Assembly: GCA_036278635.1 (NCBI GenBank)
Contig: DASUKQ010000103.1
Coordinates: 11,396 to 75,395, forward strand
Length of the DNA stretch: 64,000 bases
Reading direction: 5' to 3'
Origin: 66-474 sp036278635
GTDB lineage: Bacteria; Pseudomonadota; Gammaproteobacteria; Xanthomonadales; Rhodanobacteraceae
The position numbers and the translations under genes are program-made. Below the pieces are notes generated by a model, which saw only the letters and a program-made list of their open reading frames with translations, was not told where the DNA came from and did not search any database. Below, one piece after another: positions 9,601 to 18,661 of this stretch. The stretch's first letter is position 1; each line of letters opens with the position of its first letter.

Positions 9601-11585
9601 TGGGCATCACCGCCAAGGGCGGCTGGGAATCGGTGAAGCGCCATTTCCGGGCGCTGGGCCACGATTGCCAGGCCGAGGATTTCACCTGCGTGGGAATCGG
9701 CGACATGTCCGGCGACGTGTTCGGCAATGGCATGCTGCTGTCGCGACACATCCGGCTGGTCGCAGCGTTCGACCATCGCCACGTCTTCGTCGATCCGGAT
9801 CCGGACGCCGAAGCCTCGTTCGTCGAGCGTGAGCGCATGTTCAACCTGCCGCGCTCGTCCTGGGACGACTACGACAAGTCGAAGATCTCGAAAGGCGGTG
9901 GCGTGTTCGCGCGTACGCTCAAGGCGGTCGCGATGACACCGGAAATGCGCGCCGCGCTGGGTATTCCCGGGGACGTGGAATCGTTGGCGCCGACCGACTT
10001 GATCAGTGCAATTCTCAAGGCCCCGGTGGACTTGTTGTGGAACGGCGGCATCGGCACCTATGTCAAGGCGGATTCGGAAAGCAACGCCGATGTCGGCGAC
10101 CGCGCGAACAATGCGCTGCGCATCAATGGTGGCGAGCTGCGCTGCAAGATCGTGGGCGAGGGCGGCAACCTCGGGTTCACCCAGAAGGGCCGGATCGAGG
10201 CCGCGCACAAGGGCGTGATCCTCAACACCGACTTCATCGACAACTCGGCGGGCGTGGATACCTCCGACCACGAAGTCAACATCAAGATCCTGCTGAACGA
10301 TGCGGTGCAGCGGGGTGAAATGGACGAGGCCGCCCGCAATGCGCTGCTGCATTCGATGACCGACGAGGTCGCGCGCCTGGTGTTGCGCGACAACTACCGC
10401 CAGAACGTGGCGATCAGCCTGATGGAACACATGTCGGTCGGACGGATCGGCTCCAAGGCGCACTTCATCCGGACCCTGGAATCGCGCGGCCAACTCGATC
10501 GCCAGATCGAGTCGCTGCCATCCGACGCCGAACTGACCGAGCGTCGCACCCACCATCGGGGCCTGGTGCGGCCCGAGCTCGCGGTGTTGCTGTCGTATTC
10601 GAAGATCGTGCTTTACGAGGCCCTGCTCGACTCCGACGTCCCCGAGGATCCGTTCCTGTCGCACGAGCTGGTGCGCTACTTCCCCGAACCGCTGCACGAG
10701 AAATACGCAGCACACATGCAGCGGCACCGCCTGAAGCGCGAGATCATCGCCTCCGCGGTCACCAACTCGATCGTCAACCGCATGGGCGCGACCTTCGTCC
10801 TGCGCAGCCAGGAAGACACGGGCGAAACCGCTGCCGCGGTGGTCAAGGCTTACAACGCGGCGCGCCAGATCCTGCATGCACGCGAACTGTGGTCGGGCAT
10901 CGAGGCGCTGGACGGCCAGGTCGGCGAATCCGCGCAAATCGACGCCCTGATGAAGGTGTGGTCGTTGTTGCGCCACATCTCGCGCTGGCTCCTCAATCGG
11001 CCCGGGACGGTGCTCGGCATCACCGACCTGGTGCATCGCTTCCAGCCCGACATGGACAAGCTGCGCAAGGCGCTGCCCGCGCGGCTGACCGAGACCGGGC
11101 GCGCGTCATGGGACGTCGATCTCGAAAAGTGGGAGGGGCTCGGTTTCCCCTCGGAACTTTCGCACAAGCTCGCGACGATTCCGGCGCTGGAAGGGGCCAT
11201 GGATGTCATCGAGACGTCGCTGGATTCGGGCCATCCGGTCGAGCACGTCGCGCGCGTGTTCTTCGATCTCGGCGAGGCCCTGGACATCGAGTGGCTGCGT
11301 ACCCAGATCGAGAAGCTTCCGGTCGAGAGCCGCTGGCATGCACAGGCCCGTGGCGCCCTGCGCGACGAACTTGCGGCGCAGCAGCGCGCGATGGTGAGCC
11401 AGATCCTGGCATCCGAACAGGGCCGCCAGGGCGCCGATGGCGCGGTCTCTGCGTGGCTGGAGCGCGACGACCCGCAGTTGCAATTCACCCGCGGGATGCT
11501 GGACGAGATCCGCAGCGTCGACGTCGATTACCCCATCGCTTCGGTGGCCTTGCGGCGGCTTGCGCAGATCGCGCAGTCGGGGTGA
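6633..11585 (+). CDS. gdhB: NAD-specific glutamate dehydrogenase, large (about 180 kDa) type
   Basis: A 1650-residue cytosolic enzyme converting glutamate to 2-oxoglutarate and ammonium with NAD. The size and the central catalytic region match the large bacterial NAD-GDH family (COG2902). Visible conserved segments include RGGLRWSDRREDFRTE, PVGSKGGFFVK with the substrate-binding lysine, and KGMGITAKGGWESVKRHF. The N-terminal ACT-like regulatory region and the C-terminal helical region are both present. ATG 6633 was chosen because the upstream open frame, which could extend it by 100 residues, lies over the divergent promoter region. It is usually catabolic and allosterically regulated; the regulation here is not visible in the sequence. 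Confidence 0.95.
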   Translation: MNALRVPAGDAEVAAIAAEVRGKAAKADADAAETFATLTCIELGPEELARRGSATWAELCVDLFRWFRNRPAGHASVRAFNPDRERDGWTCPHSVIEVVTDDMPFLVDSLEMVIAGAGVRLHRILHPVLDVKRNARGDVEAISSGRNGDSTESVMHAEIDKVDDATLQQLQAVAEMAFGDVRAAVADWQAMHDRMLAIADALPDEKTPLDADEITEGQDFLRWAADNHFVFLGYREYDVVAERGDELLKARVGSGLGILRNPDLATAPRSTKSLIASRLPQSGSMDAIILTKTNARSRVHRSGYMDYIGVLRFDDNGKPTGESRFLGLYTSTAYMCRPQDIPLVRKKCESAEARSGLRPQSHSGKAFRTILETLPRDELLQASTDELFTLASGIFELNKRRRARLFVRRDAYGRFFSCLVFIPRDHYNPEVGERVKEMLREELHGTHADVTVQIDDSPLARMHVLVRPRTGEQVNLDMARLEARLAPIVRSWHDELRDALVSGLGEERGAQLANRWGSAFSAAYIEDTTPARAAEDVGILTAMASTGEDMRLALHESYRTPGELHFKVFRAGHDIPLSEALPLLENAGLKVDTEQVHMLDVPGGGACVQDFVVRPAAPLAFKLDDLHARFEGAFHAIWNGRAENDHFNALVLRAGLGWRQIAMLRGYCKYQQQVGTPFSQAYMEETLNRYPMIAGLLAELFEAKFDPRRDSGDEAGRGAARDSLKRELETLTPQAVLDANPDFTGRVARLLDTPREAQVEGLINAIKTLLVNVSSLDDDRILRGFMSLIRATLRTSYFQLHDGEPAEYIAYKFDSQQVPDAPKPVPYREIWVYAPRVEGVHLRFGPVSRGGLRWSDRREDFRTEVLGLVKAQMVKNTVIVPVGSKGGFFVKRPPEAGDRDAQLAEGIACYKIFINGMLDITDNIDTSADRILHPADVVRHDDDDPYLVVAADKGTAKFSDIANGLSIEHGYWLGDAFASGGSAGYDHKGMGITAKGGWESVKRHFRALGHDCQAEDFTCVGIGDMSGDVFGNGMLLSRHIRLVAAFDHRHVFVDPDPDAEASFVERERMFNLPRSSWDDYDKSKISKGGGVFARTLKAVAMTPEMRAALGIPGDVESLAPTDLISAILKAPVDLLWNGGIGTYVKADSESNADVGDRANNALRINGGELRCKIVGEGGNLGFTQKGRIEAAHKGVILNTDFIDNSAGVDTSDHEVNIKILLNDAVQRGEMDEAARNALLHSMTDEVARLVLRDNYRQNVAISLMEHMSVGRIGSKAHFIRTLESRGQLDRQIESLPSDAELTERRTHHRGLVRPELAVLLSYSKIVLYEALLDSDVPEDPFLSHELVRYFPEPLHEKYAAHMQRHRLKREIIASAVTNSIVNRMGATFVLRSQEDTGETAAAVVKAYNAARQILHARELWSGIEALDGQVGESAQIDALMKVWSLLRHISRWLLNRPGTVLGITDLVHRFQPDMDKLRKALPARLTETGRASWDVDLEKWEGLGFPSELSHKLATIPALEGAMDVIETSLDSGHPVEHVARVFFDLGEALDIEWLRTQIEKLPVESRWHAQARGALRDELAAQQRAMVSQILASEQGRQGADGAVSAWLERDDPQLQFTRGMLDEIRSVDVDYPIASVALRRLAQIAQSG

Positions 11586-11672
11586 CGGGCATGCGACCCG
11601 GCGCGGGGCAGCAGCGCATGACTACCGAAGCGTCAGTCAGCACGACGGCCAGCGGCGGGCGCAGGATATTCC

Positions 11673-12500
11673 ATGGACGATCGCACCGATCCCCCGCACA
11701 CTGACAGCATGGCCACTGCACCGCGTCCGGTCGCCGCCACACCGCGGCTCGCCTTTGTCGCCTCGGGATCCGACAAGGCGCGCGCAGCCTGTGCCGCGCT
11801 CGAGGAACGCTACGGTGCCGTGGCCCCGGAGGCTGCCGACGTCATCGTCGCGCTGGGCGGCGACGGGTTCATGCTGCGCACGCTGCACGCCGAACTCGAC
11901 CGTGGTCTGCCGGTATACGGGATGAAGCTCGGTCGGGTCGGTTTTCTCATGAACCGCCATCGTCCGGATGAACTTCCGGCGCGCATCGCCGCGGCGCATC
12001 CCGCGGTGCTGCATCCCCTGGAGATGCGGGTCACGCGTGATGACGGCAGCGAAGCCGTCGCGCTGGCGTTCAACGAGATCTCGCTGTTGCGACAGACCAA
12101 TCAGGCGGCGCACATCGGGGTCTCGCTGAACGGCGAGGTGAAGCTTCCCAACCTGGTTTGCGACGGCCTGCTGGTTTCCACGCCGGCCGGTTCGACGGCC
12201 TACAACCTGTCGGCGCACGGTCCGATCCTGCCGCTCGACGCCAACGTGCTGGCGCTGACTCCGATCAGCCCGTTTCGCCCGCGCCGCTGGCGCGGGGCGT
12301 TGTTGCCTGTCGCAACGAGGATCGGTTTGCGTGTGCTGGAGCCGAAGCACCGCCCGGTCAGCGCCACCGCGGACTTCCACGAAGTGCGGGACGCCGTGGA
12401 AATCCAGGTGCGCGAAGCCCGCGAGCGTTCCATCACGTTGCTGTTCGACCCCGAACGGAGTCTCGCGCAGCGGATTCTCGACGAACAGTTCGAGGCGTAG
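11673..12500 (+). CDS. nadK: NAD kinase
   Basis: A 275-residue ATP/polyphosphate-NAD kinase, which makes NADP by phosphorylating NAD. The GGDG motif (ALGGDGFMLR) is at about residues 67-76. The second conserved segment is STPAGSTAYNLSAHGPILP, and a C-terminal EIQVREARERSITLLFDP strand region follows. AGGA lies 6 bases before ATG 11673; ATG 11709 is an alternative giving 263 residues. It follows the NAD-glutamate dehydrogenase gene by 87 bp. Its 3' end is convergent with fimX, with only 25 bp between the stop codons. Confidence 0.94.
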   Translation: MDDRTDPPHTDSMATAPRPVAATPRLAFVASGSDKARAACAALEERYGAVAPEAADVIVALGGDGFMLRTLHAELDRGLPVYGMKLGRVGFLMNRHRPDELPARIAAAHPAVLHPLEMRVTRDDGSEAVALAFNEISLLRQTNQAAHIGVSLNGEVKLPNLVCDGLLVSTPAGSTAYNLSAHGPILPLDANVLALTPISPFRPRRWRGALLPVATRIGLRVLEPKHRPVSATADFHEVRDAVEIQVREARERSITLLFDPERSLAQRILDEQFEA

Positions 12501-12525
12501 GGCGTCCCGAGTTCCGCTCGGCCTC

Positions 12526-14595
12526 TCAAGTCACGTAGCGCATTTCCGGTGACGGCGGGGCGAGGAAGTTGCCTTGGGCGAAGTGGACGCCGGCCGAGAA
12601 CAGGGTCGGCATGCTTGCGGCTTCCTCGATCCACTCGACGACGGTGCGCTTGCCTGCCGCATGGGCCTGCGAACACAATTCGCGCACCTTGAGTTCGTTT
12701 TCGGAGTGGTGGGCGAGGTCGGCGGTGAGCGCGCGGTCGAGCTTCAGGTATTCGGCATCGATGTGCTTGAGCGCCTGGAACGAATTGAGACCCGAGCCGA
12801 ATTGCTCCAGCTCGAACGCGCCGCCGCTCTGGCGCCAGCGTTCCACGAAATCGTGTGCCTGCTTGAGGCAGGTCATGACCTTGGCTTCCGGGACTTCGAA
12901 CACGATCTGCGAGGCCTTGACGTTGGCGGAGGCGAGCTTCTCGTCGACCCAGTCGGCAAGCGTCTCGTCGTGCAGGGTCAGCGTCGAGAGCTTGACGAAC
13001 AGGATCGTCGGATGAGGTTTTTCCGGCGACTTTCCGAGTGCCTCGATCACGTGCTCGATGACCCAGCGGTCGATCGCGAGCATGCGATCGTTGCGCTCGG
13101 CGATCGGCATGAAGTGCGCCGGCATCACCTCTTCGGTGGGCCCGCGCATCCGCAGCAACACTTCGTAGAATTCGCCTTCCTCGCCCTGCAGGCTCACGAT
13201 CGGCTGGTAATACAATACGAATCCGTCGTTTTCGAGCGAAGCGTCGATCATGTCCAGCCATTGCTGCTCGCGGGCCACTTCGGCCTTGTCGGCGGCAGCG
13301 GGATCGTGGATGTCGATGCGGTTGCCGCCCTGGCCGGATGCAGCCCGCAATGCATCGTTGGCGAGCGACAACAACACCTGTGATTTGGCGTTCTTCTCGA
13401 CCAGCAAGCTGCCGCCGATGCTGATGGTCAGGCTCGTGGAACGCCCCCCGGCTTCGACGATGGTGGCCTCGACGCTGCTGCGCAGCGATTCCGCGATTTG
13501 CTGGACTTCTGCCTGGGCGTGATTCGACAGCAGGATGCCGAACGAATGGTCGCCGATCCGGCCGGCGCAATCCGACGCGCGCAGGTGCTGCTTGACGGTT
13601 TCGGCCAGTTGACGGAGTACGTCGTCTGCGCCGGCGAGCCCGACGGTGTCGAGCACTGCACGGTAATTGTCGGGTTCGAGCAGCAACAGCGCCTGGTCGG
13701 TCGCGCCGTCGATCACGCGGGCCACGGCCGAGTCGAGCAATTCCAAGAAGTGCGCGCGGTTGTACAGGCCCGTCAGTTGGTCCCGGGTCTTGAGGCGCCG
13801 CAATTCCTCTTCGGTCGCGGTGTCGGAGGCCGGGAGCCTGAAAACGATCTGCTGGCAGGGCTCGCCTTCGTAGGTCGCGGATGAAAACTCCATCACCGCG
13901 TCGAACGTGCTGCCGTCGCCACGCTGCGCGGTCAGGTCGAGCTTCGGCGGCGGCTTCTCGCCACGCGCGAGGCGCTTGAGCAGATCCTTGAAGTCCGCGA
14001 TGTGCTGTGGAGCGACGAGGTCGAGGATGGTCAGTCCTTCGACGTCTTCGAAGCTCTGGAAACCGAACATCTCGAGATAGGCGTTGTTGGCGCGGACGTG
14101 GGTGCCTTCATGGATGTAGGCAATGGGATCGCGCGAGGAATCGAGCAATGCATCGCAGCGCCGCGCGGATTCGCGCAGCATCGCCTCCAGCTTGCGCACG
14201 TTGCGGCGGGTATTGAGCGCGTCGAGCTCGCGCCTCACCACTGCCTGCAATTGATCGTGGCGGTTGCGCAGGGCGATGCCGCGGATGCTCTGGTGGGCCA
14301 GGATGCCGGCAACGGTATCGTCGGTCAGGCGATCGGTCAGCGCCAGCAACGCGACATCCTTGGCGGTGGCATCGAGCGCATGCGCGATGAATTCGATGGA
14401 GATTTCCTTGCAGGCGGGATTGGCCAGCACCAGGTCCGGGATGAACGACTCGAGGCTCGCCGCCAGCTCCGCTTCGGTCGAGATGCGCTGCGGACGCAGC
14501 GCCATGCCGCTGTTGCGCAGCACGCTGATGATCTGTTCCGCGTCCTCGGCCTGATCTTCGGCGATGATCAGTTTGGTAATGGGTTCGGGCAACAT
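12526..14595 (-). CDS. fimX: FimX-like degenerate GGDEF/EAL c-di-GMP effector
   Basis: A 689-residue protein with REC (about 5-120), PAS (about 150-260), GGDEF (about 270-420) and EAL (about 430-680) domains. All three output or receiver sites look inactive. The receiver has Asn where the phospho-acceptor Asp is expected (LVLANP). The GGDEF site reads GDHSF (residues 348-352). The EAL site reads EVL (residues 478-480). This matches FimX of Pseudomonas and Xanthomonas, a non-catalytic c-di-GMP receptor that controls type IV pilus assembly with PilZ and PilB at the cell pole. Start ATG 14595 has AAAGG 6 bases upstream. A general composite GGDEF/EAL protein is the alternative, but the length and degenerate motifs favour FimX. 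Confidence 0.88.
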   Translation of the reverse strand: MLPEPITKLIIAEDQAEDAEQIISVLRNSGMALRPQRISTEAELAASLESFIPDLVLANPACKEISIEFIAHALDATAKDVALLALTDRLTDDTVAGILAHQSIRGIALRNRHDQLQAVVRRELDALNTRRNVRKLEAMLRESARRCDALLDSSRDPIAYIHEGTHVRANNAYLEMFGFQSFEDVEGLTILDLVAPQHIADFKDLLKRLARGEKPPPKLDLTAQRGDGSTFDAVMEFSSATYEGEPCQQIVFRLPASDTATEEELRRLKTRDQLTGLYNRAHFLELLDSAVARVIDGATDQALLLLEPDNYRAVLDTVGLAGADDVLRQLAETVKQHLRASDCAGRIGDHSFGILLSNHAQAEVQQIAESLRSSVEATIVEAGGRSTSLTISIGGSLLVEKNAKSQVLLSLANDALRAASGQGGNRIDIHDPAAADKAEVAREQQWLDMIDASLENDGFVLYYQPIVSLQGEEGEFYEVLLRMRGPTEEVMPAHFMPIAERNDRMLAIDRWVIEHVIEALGKSPEKPHPTILFVKLSTLTLHDETLADWVDEKLASANVKASQIVFEVPEAKVMTCLKQAHDFVERWRQSGGAFELEQFGSGLNSFQALKHIDAEYLKLDRALTADLAHHSENELKVRELCSQAHAAGKRTVVEWIEEAASMPTLFSAGVHFAQGNFLAPPSPEMRYVT

Positions 14596-14770
14596 GAGTG
14601 GCCTTTGCAAAACATCTGAACAAGCGGCTGCGTACGCGCCCGGGAATGATGCGACCGGCTCGTCGCAGTCTCTGGCGACCCCACCGAGGCCCCCGACCAG
14701 CTCGTCACGCCTTCATCCTGGCGGACGTGGCTTTTTACCCGATCGAAGCGTGCAGCGCCAGCATGCCGCA

Positions 14771-15781
14771 TCACAGCGGGCGCTTGGCGACTCCGCCCGG
14801 CACCTCGCGTACCAGCAGCGGGACAAGGTACCCGGGAAGCCGCATGCGCAACATCCCGGCCAGTTCCCTGGCGCGTGCATCCGGGACCTCGAAATGGGCC
14901 GTGCCGCGCACCCGGTCCAGTTGATGAAGGTAGTAGGGGAGCACGCCGAACGCGAACAGCCGTTCAGAAAGGTCGGCCAGCGTCCCGGCGTCGTCATTGA
15001 TTCCCCGCAACAACACCGACTGGTTCAGCAGGGTCGCGCCGGCCTCGCGCAGGCGGCTGCAGGCCGCGCCCACGCTGGCATCCAGCTCGTCGGGGTGGTT
15101 TGCATGCAGGACCACGACGCGTTGCAACGGCAGCCCGGAGAGCCATGCGCAAAAGGCGGCGTCGATGCGCTCGGGCAGCACCACCGGCAGCCGTGAGTGG
15201 ACGCGCAGGCGCAGCACGTGGGGCAACCCGCGGAGCGCATCGGTGAGATTTGTCAATTTTTGTGTCGAAAGGACCAGCGGGTCGCCGCCGGACAGGATCA
15301 CCTCGCGGATCGAGGGGTCGGCGGCAAGGCAGGCGACCGCTTCGCGCCACGCGTGCGTGGCCGCCAGCTCCTCGGCGTAGGGGAAATGCCGACGGAAGCA
15401 ATAGCGGCAATTGACCGCGCAACTGCCGGCTGCAATCAGCAGCGCGCGACCTTCGTATTTGTGCAGCACGCCATGGTCCTTCACCGCGGCAAGATCGCCC
15501 ACGGCGTCGTCGATGAAGCCCGGCACCTCGTCGCATTCGGCCAGTTGCGGCAGAACCTGCCGCAGCAGCGGATCGTCGGGATCGCCGTGGCGCATGCGCG
15601 CCACGAAGCCGCGCGGCACCTTCAATGGAAAGCCTGCGTCGCCGGCCGGCAAGCGGTTGGCGAGGTGCGACAGCCCGAGCAGCGCCAACAATTCGCGCGG
15701 GTCGGTGACGGCGTCGCGCAAAGATAGGCGCCAGTCCGGCGATGGGTCAGGCTGCGTGGATTGGCCGATTGCAGTTATCAT
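14771..15781 (-). CDS. epmB: EF-P (R)-beta-lysylation protein EpmB (lysine 2,3-aminomutase family)
   Basis: A 336-residue radical-SAM, PLP-dependent enzyme that converts L-alpha-lysine to (R)-beta-lysine for modification of elongation factor P. The [4Fe-4S] motif CX3CX2C is at Cys121, Cys125 and Cys128 (SCAVNCRYCF). It is followed by the SGGDPL motif and a C-terminal PLP region. The gene is divergent from efp, its substrate pathway partner, with 109 bp between the starts, so the two probably share a control region. The ligase EpmA is not in this window. ATG 15781 was preferred over an upstream alternative because of the family length. Confidence 0.94.
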   Translation of the reverse strand: MITAIGQSTQPDPSPDWRLSLRDAVTDPRELLALLGLSHLANRLPAGDAGFPLKVPRGFVARMRHGDPDDPLLRQVLPQLAECDEVPGFIDDAVGDLAAVKDHGVLHKYEGRALLIAAGSCAVNCRYCFRRHFPYAEELAATHAWREAVACLAADPSIREVILSGGDPLVLSTQKLTNLTDALRGLPHVLRLRVHSRLPVVLPERIDAAFCAWLSGLPLQRVVVLHANHPDELDASVGAACSRLREAGATLLNQSVLLRGINDDAGTLADLSERLFAFGVLPYYLHQLDRVRGTAHFEVPDARARELAGMLRMRLPGYLVPLLVREVPGGVAKRPL

Positions 15782-15890
15782 GGCGGGCTTGTCGCCGGAC
15801 CACTCGCCCGGCAAACCAGCCATTCTAGGTCAATTGCCGGTCGAGGTTCGTCCGCCGCCGGCGGCGACCCGTATCCACGGAGCAAGCAGC

Positions 15891-16457
15891 ATGGCCAACT
15901 ACGGTCTCAACGATGTCAAGAACGGGCTGAAGATCATCGTCGACGGCGATCCCTACGTGATCGTCGGCGCGGATTTCATCAAGCCCGGCAAGGGCCAGGC
16001 GTTCACCCGCATCAGGATCCGCAACCTCAAGAATGGCCGCGTGACGGAGAAGACCCTGAAATCGACCGACACGGTCGAGGGTGCCGACGTCATCGATACC
16101 GACATGCAGTACCTCTACAACGACGGAGAGTTCTGGCACTTCATGGATCCCGGCAGCTTCGAGCAACACACCGCCGACAAGAACGCCGTGGGCGACGCCG
16201 CGCAGTGGCTGAAGGGTGAGGAAGAGTGCATCGTCACGTTGTGGAATGGCACGCCGCTGTCGGTGCTGCCGCCCAATTTCGTGGAGCTGGCGATCGTCGA
16301 AACCGATCCCGGCCTGCGCGGCGACACCTCGGGGGGCGGCGGCAAGCCGGCCAAGCTCGAAACCGGCGCGACCGTACGCGTGCCGCTGTTCGTGAACCAG
16401 GACGAAGTCATCAAGGTCGATACCCGCACCGGCGAGTACGTCAGCCGGGTGAAATAA
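15891..16457 (+). CDS. efp: Translation elongation factor P
   Basis: A 188-residue protein, exactly the family length, that rescues ribosomes stalled at polyproline stretches. The N-terminal KOW-like domain carries KPGKGQA with Lys34 at the tip. Lys34 is the residue that receives beta-lysine from EpmA/EpmB, and epmB is divergently encoded next to it. Two OB domains follow, with the conserved C-terminal TRTGEYVSR. ATG 15891 follows GGAGCAAGC. Confidence 0.98.
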   Translation: MANYGLNDVKNGLKIIVDGDPYVIVGADFIKPGKGQAFTRIRIRNLKNGRVTEKTLKSTDTVEGADVIDTDMQYLYNDGEFWHFMDPGSFEQHTADKNAVGDAAQWLKGEEECIVTLWNGTPLSVLPPNFVELAIVETDPGLRGDTSGGGGKPAKLETGATVRVPLFVNQDEVIKVDTRTGEYVSRVK

Positions 16458-16466
16458 CAACGCACT

Positions 16467-16510
16467 GGAGCCTTCCTGCAGGCGACGGTCGCGCGCAGGC
16501 GCGCTCCTGC
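16467..16510. repeat. GGAGCC...GCTCC REP-like element
   Basis: This stretch reads GGAGCCTTCCTGCAGGCGAC, then a GC-rich centre, then GCGCTCCTGC. The CCTGCAGGCGAC core is shared with the element at 21088-21169. It sits between efp and mtaD, so it may be a diverged copy of the same family and could end efp transcripts. Confidence 0.6.
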
Positions 16511-16523
16511 ATTGGACCCTGTG

Positions 16524-17849
16524 ATGACCCCGCGCACCATCGACCTGCTGATTGCTCCCCGCTGGCTGCTGCCGGTCGAGCCCGATCGCGTGGTGCTGGA
16601 AGGCCACGCTGTTGCGGTGACCGGCGGCGCGATCATCGACGTATTGCCTGTCACGGAAGCGGTGGCGCAGTACGCCCCGCGCGAGCGCGTGGAACTTCCC
16701 GACCACGCGCTGATCCCCGGCCTCGTCAACGCCCACACCCACAATCCGATGACGCTGCTGCGCGGCGTGGCCGACGACCTGCCGTTGATGACGTGGCTGC
16801 GCGAGCACATCTGGCCGGTCGAGGCGAAGGTCATGGGCCCCGAGTTCGTGCGCGACGGCGTCGAACTCGCCATCGCCGAGATGCTGCGTGGCGGGACCAC
16901 GTGCTGCAGCGAGCTCTACTTCTTCCCCGATGTGCAAGCGGCAACCTACAAGGCGCACGGGTTCCGCGCGCTGGTCGGGCTGCCGATCATCGAATTTCCC
17001 AGCGCCTGGGCGCAGTCCCGGGACGAATACTTCGAACGTGCGCTCGCCGTGCACGACGCACTGCGCGGCGATCCACTGATCGGCACGGCGTTCGCGCCGC
17101 ACGCCCCGTACACCGTCTCCGATGAATCCTTCGGACGCATCCGCACGCTTTCGGACCAGCTTGACCTGCCGGTGCACCTGCACCTGATGGAAACCGCGCA
17201 GGAAGTCGAGGACAGCAGGCGCGAGCACGGCCTGCGTCCGATGCAACGCCTGCAGAAGCTGGGGCTCGTCAACGACCGGTTGATCGCGGTGCACATGACC
17301 CAGGTCAGCGATCCGGAGATCGAGCTGTGCGCCGCGACCGGCGTGTCCGTGGTGCATTGCCCCGAATCCAATCTGAAACTGGCTTCGGGGTTTTGTCCGG
17401 CGGAGCGGTTGCGTCGCGGCGGCGTCAACCTCGCGATTGGCACCGATGGTTGCGCCTCCAACAATGATCTCGACATGTTCGGCGAATTGCGCAGCGCGGC
17501 GTTGCTGGCCAAGGCGGTTGCGTGCGACGCCGCGGCATTCGACGACGCGTTCGCCATCCGCGCAGCCAGTTTGAATGGCGCGAAGGCGCTGGGGTTGGGC
17601 GAGCTGGTGGGCTCGATCGAAACAGGCAAGCGCGCCGATCTCGTGGCGGTGCGGATGGATGAGGTCGAAACCCAACCGCTCTACAATGTGGTTTCGCACC
17701 TTGCGTACGCCGTGTCGCGGCGTCAGGTCAGCGACGTGTGGATCGATGGCAAGCGCAAGCTCGCCGAGGGCGCGCTGGTCGACTTCGATCTTTCCGGCGT
17801 GCTGGAAAAGGCGCGTCGCTGGCGCGACCGGATCGTGGCAGTCAGGTAG
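16524..17849 (+). CDS. mtaD: TRZ/ATZ family amidohydrolase (5'-methylthioadenosine/S-adenosylhomocysteine deaminase type)
   Basis: A 441-residue metal-dependent deaminase. The metal-binding HxH is in NAHTHNPM near residue 73. Further ligands appear in HLHLMETAQE, in AVHMTQVSD and in the Asp of GTDGCASNND. This is the pattern of MTA/SAH deaminases and related chlorohydrolases. In Pseudomonas the same gene directly precedes ubiG and mupP, as here, which supports the assignment. ATG 16524 is chosen; an in-frame TTG at 16512 is the alternative. The exact substrate (MTA, SAH or adenosine) is inferred from the family. Confidence 0.88.
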   Translation: MTPRTIDLLIAPRWLLPVEPDRVVLEGHAVAVTGGAIIDVLPVTEAVAQYAPRERVELPDHALIPGLVNAHTHNPMTLLRGVADDLPLMTWLREHIWPVEAKVMGPEFVRDGVELAIAEMLRGGTTCCSELYFFPDVQAATYKAHGFRALVGLPIIEFPSAWAQSRDEYFERALAVHDALRGDPLIGTAFAPHAPYTVSDESFGRIRTLSDQLDLPVHLHLMETAQEVEDSRREHGLRPMQRLQKLGLVNDRLIAVHMTQVSDPEIELCAATGVSVVHCPESNLKLASGFCPAERLRRGGVNLAIGTDGCASNNDLDMFGELRSAALLAKAVACDAAAFDDAFAIRAASLNGAKALGLGELVGSIETGKRADLVAVRMDEVETQPLYNVVSHLAYAVSRRQVSDVWIDGKRKLAEGALVDFDLSGVLEKARRWRDRIVAVR

Positions 17850-17929
17850 GTCGGTGAAAGCGGAAGCGGTCCCAAATGAACGCGAAGAAATTCGCGGACA
17901 AATGTCGTTTTGAAGAGTCAGGATGTGAA

Positions 17930-18661
17930 GTGAACGGTACGACGCACAACGCGGATCCCGAGGAGCTCGCCCGCTTCGGCAAGCTCGCGAGTCGCTGGTG
18001 GGACCCGGACGGCGAATCCCGCCCGTTGCACGACCTGAATCCGGTGCGGCGGATGTTCGTGGCCGAGCGCGTCGCGCTGCAAGGCGCGCGCGTGGCCGAC
18101 GTCGGCTGCGGCGGCGGGTTGCTGAGCGAAGCCCTGGCGAAGGCCGGCGCCAGCGTGGTGGCGATCGATCTGGCTCCCGAAGTGATCGAAGTGGCCCGGT
18201 TGCATTTGTTCGAGAGCAATTCCGTTGCAGCCCGGCCGCTGTCGGTGGATTACCGCCTGTGTTCGTCCCGGGAGCTTGCCGAGGCGGAACCATCTCAATT
18301 CGACGCCGTGTGCTGCATGGAATTGATCGAGCACGTGCCCGATCCGGCTGCGCTGATCGATGACCTGGCGGCACTCCTGAGGCCCGGTGGCAAATTGTTC
18401 CTGTCGACGCTGAACCGCACCGCGGCCAGTTTTGCAACGGCCATCATCGGCGCCGAATACATTGCCCGCCTGCTTCCGCGCGGCACCCACGATTACCGCC
18501 AGTTCCTGCGTCCGTCGGAGTTGGCCAAGCTGTTGCGCCAGGCCGGTCTTGCTCTCGACGAAATATCCGGAATTGCCTATAACCCATTGACCAGAAAAGC
18601 CTGGCTGACGTCACGCACGGCAATCAATTATCTGGTTTGCGCCTCCAAACCCGGCGCATGA
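17930..18661 (+). CDS. ubiG: Bifunctional 3-demethylubiquinone / 2-polyprenyl-6-hydroxyphenol O-methyltransferase
   Basis: A 243-residue SAM-dependent methyltransferase that catalyses both O-methylations of ubiquinone biosynthesis. The N-terminus has the family signature FGKLASRWWDPDG and HDLNPVR. The SAM-binding motif I is VADVGCGGGLLSEALA, and SGIAYNPLTR is close to the C-terminus. I prefer GTG 17930 because AGGA lies 6 bases upstream and it gives the family length. ATG 17876 would add 18 unrelated residues. The stop overlaps the next start (ATGA), so translation is coupled to mupP. Confidence 0.94.
   Translation: MNGTTHNADPEELARFGKLASRWWDPDGESRPLHDLNPVRRMFVAERVALQGARVADVGCGGGLLSEALAKAGASVVAIDLAPEVIEVARLHLFESNSVAARPLSVDYRLCSSRELAEAEPSQFDAVCCMELIEHVPDPAALIDDLAALLRPGGKLFLSTLNRTAASFATAIIGAEYIARLLPRGTHDYRQFLRPSELAKLLRQAGLALDEISGIAYNPLTRKAWLTSRTAINYLVCASKPGA

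Noticed and set aside
8667..11036. 789-residue minus-strand open frame opposite NAD-glutamate dehydrogenase
   Set aside because: It is a codon-bias shadow of the glutamate dehydrogenase gene; no family similarity seen.
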